Of a stretch of DNA of 5,260 nucleotides, positions 1 to 4,818 are shown one piece after another; position 1 is the stretch's first letter, and each line of letters begins with the position of its first letter. Source of the stretch: Chamaesiphon sp. (GTDB lineage: Bacteria; Cyanobacteriota; Cyanobacteriia; Cyanobacteriales; Chamaesiphonaceae). The DNA lies in assembly GCA_026785875.1 (NCBI GenBank), contig JAJAZF010000405.1:1-5260 (forward strand), given 5' to 3'. The notes under the pieces are model-generated. The model saw nothing but the letters and a program-made list of their open reading frames with translations, had not been told where the DNA came from and ran no database searches. Made by a program: the position numbers and the translations under genes.

Positions 1-15
1 AGTTACTAGTTACCA

Positions 16-357
16 TTACAGTCCAGGAATATTTAGTCCGCTGGTGAGTAGTTCCATCCGTTCGCGCATGGTGGCGGTGGATTTATCGTACGCATCCATC
101 ATGGCATCGAGAACTAGTTGGGAGAGTTCTTCTGGATTCTTACCAGCAGCATCAGCTCCGATATTAACTCGGCGAGGTTCTTGATTACCGCTCAAAACCA
201 CTGTGACACCACCTGCTTGTCCTTCGATTTCCATTTGCTCCAGTTCTTCTTGGAGCTTCTTGGCATCTTCTTGTACTTGTTGGGCTTTCTTAAAGGCATC
301 TGCAAGTTCTTTCATCTTGCCGAGACCGAAACCACCAAATCCTTGTCCTTTAGTCAT
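16..357 (-). CDS. ybaB: YbaB/EbfC-family nucleoid-associated DNA-binding protein
   Basis: The protein has 113 residues, close to the roughly 105-115 usual for this family. YbaB/EbfC proteins are small cytoplasmic homodimers that bind DNA and are counted as nucleoid-associated proteins. The N-terminus is Gly-rich and holds several basic residues (about 1-14). A long charged helix with coiled-coil character follows at about 15-45, rich in Lys, Gln and Glu. Then comes the family's beta hairpin, GGVTVVLSG at 49-57 running into RRVNIG at 62-67, and C-terminal helices with DAMMDAY at 84-90. The ATG at 355-357 gives the expected N-terminus. I see only a weak AAAAGA stretch before it and no good Shine-Dalgarno. 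The gene lies 303 bases downstream of murB on the same strand and probably has its own promoter, which I could not locate. Family assignment is firm; the physiological role is inferred from homologues. Confidence 0.93.
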   Translation of the reverse strand: MTKGQGFGGFGLGKMKELADAFKKAQQVQEDAKKLQEELEQMEIEGQAGGVTVVLSGNQEPRRVNIGADAAGKNPEELSQLVLDAMMDAYDKSTATMRERMELLTSGLNIPGL

Positions 358-660
358 AATCTTTTAAGTTTTAGTCAATCTAGACAATATCCCATCTTAC
401 TGGAGTCAGGGAATTCGAGGGTGAGGGTATCCGTCAGTTATTCATTCACATCAATTGGGTTTAGATAGACAAAAAATATCGAGACGATACTAATTGTGCT
501 AATTTAACCGATCTTCAGCTTACCGATCGCGGAGCCTACTTATTTATCTTACCCAAATAGAGCCGATCGGTTAGAACGATCGATAAATCGCTCGGCTACA
601 TTTAGCAAAGGGAAGGCAGAAGGGCTGTTAAAGCCTGATATCTAACCCTCGATCCCTAAT
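358..660. other. Non-coding gap between ybaB and murB
   Basis: This 303-base gap has no reading frame that looks like a protein. It should hold the end of the murB transcript and the start of the ybaB transcript, both read on the minus strand. I see three CGATCG copies within 60 bases (524-529, 564-569, 577-582), a GCGGAGCCT motif at 529-537 that recurs inverted near 3490, and a nested inverted repeat at 561-597. A weak GGCT/AGCC hairpin (623-626 with 632-635) lies just after the murB stop, but no run of T follows it, so I do not call it a terminator. No convincing -35/-10 pair for ybaB was found. Confidence 0.6.
561..597. repeat. Nested inverted repeat between ybaB and murB
   Basis: AGCCGA at 561-566 pairs perfectly with TCGGCT at 592-597. 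Inside, CGAT at 577-580 can pair with ATCG at 587-590 around a six-base loop, leaving an uneven internal bulge. Two CGATCG palindromes lie within the structure. No T-run follows on either strand, so it does not look like a simple intrinsic terminator. It could be a fragment of a dispersed cyanobacterial repeat or a structured end of the murB mRNA. Confidence 0.4.
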
Positions 661-1638
661 TTAGAATTCGCCCAGCATTTTAACTTCTGGTTCGAGTTCG
701 ATCGAGTATCTGGCTTTAACCTTGCTTTGGACGTAGTAAATTAATTCCCTAATGTCACTAGCTGTAGCATCTTTGCTGTTGATGATAAAATTAGCGTGGA
801 GAGTTGAGACTTCAGCATCCCCAATTTTGAAGCCTTTTAGTCCCACGTTTTCGATTAGTACTGCTGCATACTCAGGGGTAGGATTGCGAAATACGCTACC
901 ACAGCTAGGTCTGTCGTAGGGTTGTTTGCTATGGCGTTTTTCCAAATCGCGGTAGGTACGGGCTTGGATCTCTCCAGGATCGCTTGCTGCTTGCAATTTT
1001 AATTTTGCACTGATGACAATTTGCGAACTACTTTGGAGATTGGATGTTCGATAACTGTAGCCCAAGTCCAGAGCGGTGAGTGTCTCGATCGATCCGTCTA
1101 GATTTAGCACGTCAGCACTGACCAAAATCTCTTGAATACTATGACCGTGCGCCCCAGCATTCATCACCACAGCACCGCCGAGAGTGCCTGGTATTCCCGC
1201 CGCCCACTCCATTCCACCCCAACCCCTACGAGCAGCTTGCCAAGCTATGCTGGCGACCATTTTGCCTGCATCTGCGACGATCGATCGAGTCTCATGATCA
1301 AATTGGGTAGTCACATGGCGCAGATGGCGGGTACAAATTACTAGCCCTGCTAAACCTCGATCGCTAATTAATAAATTCGAGCCAGCTCCGATGATGGTAA
1401 TTAGTAAATCGTTTAGCCTCGCCCAAGCCAAACCACTCTGTGTCTCAGCGATAGTGCGGGGTTCTAAATACCACTGCGCCGCTCCACCTACTTTCCACGT
1501 TGTCAAACCTTTAAGCGATACGTTCGACCTAATTTGGCAAACGGTAGGGATGTCCAAATCTCGATCGGTATTACTAGCAACTTCCACTGAATGCTGAACC
1601 TGATTATTTATAACGGGCGAACGATCTTGGGATGTCAT
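661..1638 (-). CDS. murB: UDP-N-acetylenolpyruvoylglucosamine reductase MurB
   Basis: MurB is the cytoplasmic FAD enzyme that reduces UDP-GlcNAc-enolpyruvate with NADPH to UDP-MurNAc, the second committed step of peptidoglycan synthesis. At 325 residues it has normal family length. Visible signatures are GAGSNLLISD at 84-93 and GIPGTLGGAVVMNAGAHG at 148-165, both in the FAD-binding domain. YSYRTS at 194-199 carries the conserved Arg197. SCGSVFRNP at 245-253 carries Ser248, the expected proton donor. LEPEV at 315-319 carries Glu318, the expected C-terminal catalytic Glu. The SCGSVFRNP form and the compact C-terminal domain suggest a type II MurB, without the tyrosine loop of the E. coli enzyme. 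The first 33 or so residues are polar and poorly conserved. No Shine-Dalgarno precedes the ATG (the leader reads CCTTTCTTTCT), and in-frame GTG and TTG at residues 18 and 28 are alternative starts. murC lies 150 bases upstream on the same strand. That gap has a TTGACA (1730-1735, minus) without a good -10, so co-transcription with murC is likely but unproven. Confidence 0.96.
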   Translation of the reverse strand: MTSQDRSPVINNQVQHSVEVASNTDRDLDIPTVCQIRSNVSLKGLTTWKVGGAAQWYLEPRTIAETQSGLAWARLNDLLITIIGAGSNLLISDRGLAGLVICTRHLRHVTTQFDHETRSIVADAGKMVASIAWQAARRGWGGMEWAAGIPGTLGGAVVMNAGAHGHSIQEILVSADVLNLDGSIETLTALDLGYSYRTSNLQSSSQIVISAKLKLQAASDPGEIQARTYRDLEKRHSKQPYDRPSCGSVFRNPTPEYAAVLIENVGLKGFKIGDAEVSTLHANFIINSKDATASDIRELIYYVQSKVKARYSIELEPEVKMLGEF

Positions 1639-1788
1639 AGAAAGAAAGGTAGGTGATTAAGTCACTAGCAACAAGAAATCGGCGGGATATTTAGAAAGCT
1701 CTATGCTACTGGATCGAGCTGATTTTATTTGTCAAAAACTGAATTATGCACAACAAGTTAGCACTGATAATACACTAAACATTGGATA

Positions 1789-3216
1789 TTAGGCTACAGA
1801 TCCCGATCGGCTTGGATTGGTAGCAGTTCGATAAAACTCCACCACATCAGGAATAATCTGATTGAGATTACCTGCACCCAGGAACAAGCAAATGTCACCT
1901 GGCTGGAGATTGTGAGTGAGAAATTGGGATACAGCATCGAGCGTAGGTTCAAAGCGGACATTCGGATGATAATGACCGATCTGGGCTACTACTTTTTCGC
2001 CGCTAATGGCTCCAGTATTTGCTTCACCTGCACTATAAATATCTGTGATGATTACCAAGTCAGCATCTGTAAAAGATTGGGCAAACTCAGCCAGAAACTC
2101 TAGTGTGCGGCTATATCGATGGGGCTGAAAGATGGCTACAACCCGACGCTCGGCACCTACTCGCAGCCTAGCAGCACTGAGTGTGACCAGGATCTCACTG
2201 GGATGGTGAGCGTAGTCATCGATAAAGGTAATGTCATTCTGGTATCCTCGAAGTTCAAAGCGTCGTTTGGCACCATTGAACCCAGCTAAACCAGAGGCGA
2301 TCGATCGAAAGTCTAAGCCAATCTTCCGACCTACCGCAATCGCTGCTAGAGCATTACTCAAGTTGTGCTTTCCCAACACCCCTAATTTTAGTGTTCCCAA
2401 TAATTCACCGGATTCATATATTTGGGCTGAAGTTCCGGCACAATGATAGTCGATTGCCTCGGCTGTATAATCTGCAAGCTGTCCTGGCTCGACACTATAA
2501 GAAATTGTCGGTTTAATCCGATCGCGGACGATCTCACAATCTACCGAGCCGATCGTCACTTGACATTGTTGACTAAATGTAGTAAAAGTGTCAATTACCT
2601 GCTCCAGACTCTTGTAATGATCGGGATGATCCAGCTCAATATTTGTAATCACCCCAATTTTAGGTGCATGTTTGACAAGTGAGCCGTCAGACTCATCGAC
2701 TTCCGCCACAAAATACTCGCTGTTCCCAACTCTGGCATTCCCATCCCAAGCTGTAACTTCCCCGCCGACAACGATCGTTGGATCGACTCCAGCAGTCACC
2801 AACATATAACCGATCGCGCTGCTAGTTGTCGTTTTGCCGTGGGTACCCGCAACGCCGATACTCGTGTATTCGGCGATCATTGCCGCGAGTACATCCGATC
2901 GATGGAAGATCGGACACCCTAGTTCCAAAGCGGCGGTAAGTTCGCCATTAGTTTTACCGATCGCTGTCGAGCAAATGATTTGAGGAGTTTGCCCCGATGG
3001 GTGGTTGTGAAAAAAATCTAAATTACTAGCATCCTGCTTCAAAAAAATGTGTGCGCCTTCTGCTGCCAACTTTTGAGTAATATTAGTCGATTTCAAATCG
3101 GAACCAGAAACAGGCAATCCGCGTCTTGCTAAAACATAAGCAAGCCCTGACATCCCAATTCCCCCAATGCCGATAAAATGAATCGGACGACCGCCAAAAT
3201 CAACAGAATTACCCAT
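1789..3216 (-). CDS. murC: UDP-N-acetylmuramate--L-alanine ligase MurC
   Basis: MurC is the cytoplasmic ATP-dependent ligase that adds L-alanine to UDP-MurNAc, starting the peptide stem of peptidoglycan. Numbering from the chosen start, the protein has 475 residues, typical for the family. The N-terminal Rossmann domain binds the UDP-sugar and opens with HFIGIGGIGMSGLA at 13-26. The central ATPase domain has the P-loop GTHGKTTT at 124-131, EVDESDGS at 172-179 and TNIELDHPDHY at 191-201 (Mg and carbamylation-region signatures of Mur ligases). It ends with LGKHNLSNALAA at 281-292. The C-terminal domain begins near RRFE at 318-321 and has DDYAHHPSEI at 333-342, FQPHRYSRT at 363-371 and GAGN at 447-450. 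The frame stays open 13 codons further upstream. I chose the ATG at 3214-3216 because a strong GGGGAGG sits seven bases before it and the extra residues resemble nothing in the family. murB follows, and smpB is divergent upstream. Confidence 0.97.
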   Translation of the reverse strand: MGNSVDFGGRPIHFIGIGGIGMSGLAYVLARRGLPVSGSDLKSTNITQKLAAEGAHIFLKQDASNLDFFHNHPSGQTPQIICSTAIGKTNGELTAALELGCPIFHRSDVLAAMIAEYTSIGVAGTHGKTTTSSAIGYMLVTAGVDPTIVVGGEVTAWDGNARVGNSEYFVAEVDESDGSLVKHAPKIGVITNIELDHPDHYKSLEQVIDTFTTFSQQCQVTIGSVDCEIVRDRIKPTISYSVEPGQLADYTAEAIDYHCAGTSAQIYESGELLGTLKLGVLGKHNLSNALAAIAVGRKIGLDFRSIASGLAGFNGAKRRFELRGYQNDITFIDDYAHHPSEILVTLSAARLRVGAERRVVAIFQPHRYSRTLEFLAEFAQSFTDADLVIITDIYSAGEANTGAISGEKVVAQIGHYHPNVRFEPTLDAVSQFLTHNLQPGDICLFLGAGNLNQIIPDVVEFYRTATNPSRSGSVA

Positions 3217-3223
3217 AATATTT

Positions 3224-3230
3224 CCTCCCC
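3224..3230 (-). promoter_or_regulatory. Strong ribosome binding site that fixes the murC start
   Basis: On the minus strand GGGGAGG lies just before the A-rich spacer AAATATT and the ATG at 3216. The GGAGG core-to-ATG spacing is seven bases, close to ideal. It is the best Shine-Dalgarno in the window and decides between this ATG and the upstream one at 3255, which has none. Confidence 0.8.
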
Positions 3231-3263
3231 AGCCAGATAGAGCAAGCCTTAACAATAGGCGTT

Positions 3264-3272
3264 ATCATACCA
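3264..3272 (-). promoter_or_regulatory. Candidate extended -10 promoter for murC
   Basis: Read on the minus strand this is TGGTATGAT: an extended -10 TG, one base, then TATGAT, five of six matches to TATAAT. Initiation about seven bases on would give a leader of roughly 40 bases carrying the strong ribosome binding site. No good -35 is seen 16-18 bases upstream, as is common for extended -10 promoters. A start point here would also exclude the ATG at 3255 or leave it leaderless. Inference from motif only. Confidence 0.45.
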
Positions 3273-3467
3273 ATAATCGTTTGTTTTCGATCTAAATTCG
3301 TTAGCATCTCATCGCCTGTAACGAAACCGAACTTTTGATAGAATCGAGTTAACTATACCAAATTTCCCCAAATAGTCTAGATCTTTAGATAAAGTTACAT
3401 TCTATTAGTACTAAAAAGCTAGCTGTGAGCTGGGAGTAAGAGCGATATTGGCGCGGGTATCTCGATT

Positions 3468-3505
3468 CTCGTTCCGTAATGCCAAGGCAAGGCTCCGCCA
3501 ACGAG
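3468..3505. repeat. Inverted repeat with internal hairpins upstream of smpB
   Basis: CTCGTT at 3468-3473 pairs with AACGAG at 3500-3505 over a 26-base spacer. The spacer holds two small self-complementary units: TGCC AA GGCA, and GGC TCC GCC at 3491-3499. Together they could form a three-way stem. The AGGCTCCGC at 3490-3498 is the exact reverse complement of GCGGAGCCT at 529-537 in another non-coding gap, which suggests a dispersed repeat. With only two short copies in the window, family membership is a guess. Confidence 0.4.
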
Positions 3506-3513
3506 TCGATTAC

Positions 3514-3543
3514 TTGGACACTCACGCTAGTCAATAGTAAAAT
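3514..3543 (+). promoter_or_regulatory. Possible smpB promoter close to the start codon
   Basis: TAAAAT at 3538-3543 matches the -10 consensus at five of six bases. TTGGAC at 3514-3519, 18 bases upstream, is a poor -35. Transcription from here would start at or next to the smpB ATG at 3550, giving a leaderless or nearly leaderless mRNA. That would fit the absence of a Shine-Dalgarno. The real promoter may instead lie farther upstream. Confidence 0.25.
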
Positions 3544-3549
3544 AGATAC

Positions 3550-4023
3550 ATGAGCGAGAAAGAAAAATCTGACAGTATCAAAATTGTTGCCGACAATCGG
3601 CAAGCACGGTTCCTCTATGAAATCCTCGAAACTTACGAAGCGGGGATCGAGTTACTAGGGACGGAAGTAAAATCTATTCGTGAGGGTAAAGCTAACCTGC
3701 GCGATGGTTATGGTTTGTTGCGCCAAGGACAGATCTGGCTACTCAATGCCCATGTTTCACCCCACACCGCCACCGGATCGTATTTTAACCACGAACCCAC
3801 CCGCACCCGCCGACTGCTAATGCACAAGCAGGAGATTCGCAAGCTCACTGGTAAAGTGGAGCAGCAGGGTTTGACACTGGTGCCGTTGAAGATGTATCTC
3901 AAACGGGGTAAAGTCAAAGTCACGATCGCCCTAGTCAAAGGTAAGAAACTCCACGACAAGCGCGACGATCTCAAGAAGAGAGATGATAAACGCGATATGG
4001 ATCGAGCAATGAAACGGGGTTAG
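3550..4023 (+). CDS. smpB: SsrA-binding protein SmpB
   Basis: SmpB binds tmRNA (SsrA) and brings it to ribosomes stalled on broken mRNA, so that the nascent chain is tagged for degradation and the ribosome is freed. It acts in the cytoplasm in trans-translation. The 157 residues match the usual length. The start of the fold shows ADNRQARFLYEI at 14-25 and YEAGIELLGTEVKSIREG at 29-46. LRDGYGLL at 50-57 and LLNAHVSPH at 64-72 are standard beta-barrel segments. RTRRLLMHKQEI at 85-96 and the LVPLKMYLKRGKVKV region at 110-124 follow. The C-terminal tail from about 131 is very basic and includes GKKLHDKR at 131-138. In the family this tail enters the empty mRNA channel and mimics mRNA. No Shine-Dalgarno precedes the ATG, but residue 1 fits the family start. 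The gene is divergent from murC and convergent with the toxin gene. The tmRNA gene is not in the window. Confidence 0.97.
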   Translation: MSEKEKSDSIKIVADNRQARFLYEILETYEAGIELLGTEVKSIREGKANLRDGYGLLRQGQIWLLNAHVSPHTATGSYFNHEPTRTRRLLMHKQEIRKLTGKVEQQGLTLVPLKMYLKRGKVKVTIALVKGKKLHDKRDDLKKRDDKRDMDRAMKRG

Positions 4024-4035
4024 AGCATCAAAATT

Positions 4036-4069
4036 GGGGTGGGGGCAATTCATGAATTGCCCTTACTTT
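4036..4069 (+). terminator. Likely intrinsic terminator of smpB, built on a perfect palindrome
   Basis: GGGCAATT at 4043-4050 and AATTGCCC at 4055-4062 are exact reverse complements around the loop CATG, so 4043-4062 is a 20-base perfect palindrome. It starts 19 bases after the smpB stop. In plus-strand RNA the stem can extend outward with G-U, U-A and G-C pairs (4036-4042 against 4063-4069), and a U-rich stretch UUACUUUU follows. On the minus strand the wobble pairs become A-C mismatches and the downstream bases are CCCACCCC, so termination of the toxin transcript would be weaker. The palindrome also resembles short repeats scattered in cyanobacterial genomes, so it may be a repeat used as a terminator. 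Confidence 0.6.
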
Positions 4070-4089
4070 TCAAAATATCCGATTAAAAT

Positions 4090-4479
4090 TTAATACCAAT
4101 CGGCGATCGCTAATCCTGGAATTCGCGAAAACTCACTCACATTATGAGTTACTAAAGTAGCTTGAAGTGAGACTGCGGTTCCAATTAATATATCCATTGG
4201 GCCGATTGGGGTACCTTGTTGCTCCAACTGAGCACGAATTGTCGCCGCAGCAATAGCCATATCACAATCGAAATCAACCTGATGAACCTTATTTAAAAGT
4301 TGCTGAAGTTGTTGGATGCGTTTTGATGGCGAATTCGATTTAGCAATACCAACTTGCAACTCAAAAACAACGATTGTCGAGATGATAATTTCTTGTGGTG
4401 GCGTACTCGCAAGGTTTTGAGCAACTTGCCCTTGCCCTTTAAAATAATAAATTAGTGTGTTTGTATCTAAAACATACAT
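4090..4479 (-). CDS. vapC: PIN-domain ribonuclease toxin, VapC family
   Basis: The 129-residue protein is a single PIN domain, the fold of VapC toxins. These are Mg/Mn-dependent ribonucleases that cut specific RNAs, often tRNA or rRNA, and stop translation when not bound by their antitoxin. The acidic site is complete: Asp5 in LDTN at 4-7, Glu40 in VFELQVG at 38-44, and Asp96 in GPMDILIG at 93-100. The C-terminal signature THNVSEFSRIPGLAIADW at 111-128 has Asn113 and Glu116, as in most VapC. The toxin should therefore be catalytically intact; its RNA target cannot be read from sequence. The ATG follows the antitoxin TAA with no base between them, so translation is probably coupled. A weak GGGA in the antitoxin end is the only ribosome binding site seen. 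It is convergent with smpB across 66 bases. Confidence 0.92.
   Translation of the reverse strand: MYVLDTNTLIYYFKGQGQVAQNLASTPPQEIIISTIVVFELQVGIAKSNSPSKRIQQLQQLLNKVHQVDFDCDMAIAAATIRAQLEQQGTPIGPMDILIGTAVSLQATLVTHNVSEFSRIPGLAIADWY
4103..4110. repeat. HIP1 octamer GCGATCGC
   Basis: This is the only exact copy I found of the cyanobacterial highly iterated palindrome GCGATCGC. It lies within the last codons of the toxin gene. The other CGATCG copies in the window have different flanking bases. Confidence 0.85.
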
Positions 4480-4776
4480 TTACAGAATTTCCCGCTCGGC
4501 ATCTACAAATCCTGACCGAATCTCTGTCAAAGAAGGAAAATCTTCGGACCATGCTCCAGCCAGAGAGTGAACGATTTCGCTCCAAACGATTTGCTCCTCT
4601 GGCGTTAAATTTAATGGAGACGGTGACTTGGATCGATCGCTCCAAGCCACTGGACGATCGCTTGTCGCTGTAAACACAATTGTTGCTTCAACAGTGGTAT
4701 TTTTTAGATCCTCAGGCATTTGCACTCGCAACATCCCATCATCATCAACTTGCGCTGTCAATTGAATAGTTTGCAT
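4480..4776 (-). CDS. Antitoxin partner of the PIN-domain toxin
   Basis: The 98-residue acidic protein sits directly upstream of the toxin, in the usual antitoxin-first order. The N-terminal part (about 1-37) reads as a small beta-rich DNA-binding-like domain resembling AbrB/VapB types. It has the pattern DDDGMLRVQMPEDL at 11-24 followed by VEATIVF at 29-35. A Ser/Pro-rich linker covers about 39-57. The C-terminal region has WSEIVHSLAGAWSEDFPSL at 65-83, then TEIRSG and EREIL. This AGxWxxDFPxLxEIRxG form is typical of the toxin-wrapping tail of cyanobacterial antitoxins next to PIN toxins. By analogy it should neutralise the toxin and, with it, repress its own promoter. The ATG has AAGGA seven bases upstream. 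The gene starts 42 bases after the prfA stop on the same strand. It contains two CGATCG copies (4634-4639, 4655-4660), so its composition matches the host. The role is inferred from position and tail; the exact antitoxin family is not certain. Confidence 0.85.
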   Translation of the reverse strand: MQTIQLTAQVDDDGMLRVQMPEDLKNTTVEATIVFTATSDRPVAWSDRSKSPSPLNLTPEEQIVWSEIVHSLAGAWSEDFPSLTEIRSGFVDAEREIL

Positions 4777-4783
4777 AATTTAA

Positions 4784-4812
4784 TCCTTACATGTCTAAAC
4801 TCAATTTTACCA
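4784..4812 (-). promoter_or_regulatory. Ribosome binding site and possible promoter of the toxin-antitoxin pair
   Basis: On the minus strand TGGTAAAAT (4804-4812) is an extended -10: TG, one base, then TAAAAT, five of six matches. Initiation about seven bases on would leave a leader of about 20 bases. AAGGA at 4784-4788 then lies seven bases before the antitoxin ATG, a good Shine-Dalgarno. A small ACATGT palindrome at 4789-4794 between them could be part of an operator. No -35 is evident. Because prfA ends only 42 bases upstream without a visible terminator, read-through from prfA is also possible. Confidence 0.4.
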
Positions 4813-4818
4813 TTCAGT

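Larger units (their letters stand above)
3217..3549. other. Divergent non-coding region between murC and smpB
   Basis: The 333 bases separate two divergent genes, so promoters for both should lie here. At the murC end are the ribosome binding site and extended -10 listed separately. The middle (about 3290-3410) is AT-rich and shows nothing I can name. From about 3418 the composition changes. AGCTAGCT and a GAGCTGGGAG stretch are followed by an inverted-repeat block at 3468-3505 with GC-rich small hairpins, which looks like a dispersed repeat rather than a gene. At the smpB end is a possible -10. An open frame on the minus strand through 3385-3603 overlaps smpB and the repeat and has no recognisable protein features. 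Confidence 0.6.

Noticed and set aside
118..468. 116-codon open frame on the plus strand opposite ybaB
   Set aside because: It lies mostly antisense to a clear YbaB gene, has a Leu/Phe-rich low-quality translation with no family features, and has no ribosome binding site.
623..635. GGCT/AGCC hairpin after murB as a terminator
   Set aside because: The stem is only four pairs and no T-run follows on the minus strand.
1697..1720. AGCTC/GAGCT inverted repeat between murC and murB as a terminator or attenuator
   Set aside because: It is five pairs with a 14-base loop and no T-run, well within chance expectation.
3217..3255. Longer murC start 13 codons upstream
   Set aside because: The ATG at 3255 has no Shine-Dalgarno and sits at about the predicted transcription start. 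The extra residues are unlike MurC N-termini, and the strong GGGGAGG serves the ATG at 3216.
3385..3603. 72-codon open frame on the minus strand between murC and smpB
   Set aside because: It overlaps the smpB N-terminus and reads through the repeat-like block; no domain, signal peptide or ribosome binding site supports it.
3708..3974. 88-codon minus-strand frame inside smpB
   Set aside because: It is fully antisense to conserved smpB codons and has no recognisable features.
4439..4645. 68-codon minus-strand frame across the antitoxin-toxin junction
   Set aside because: It is an out-of-frame shadow of two overlapping-neighbour genes that both have clear family signatures.
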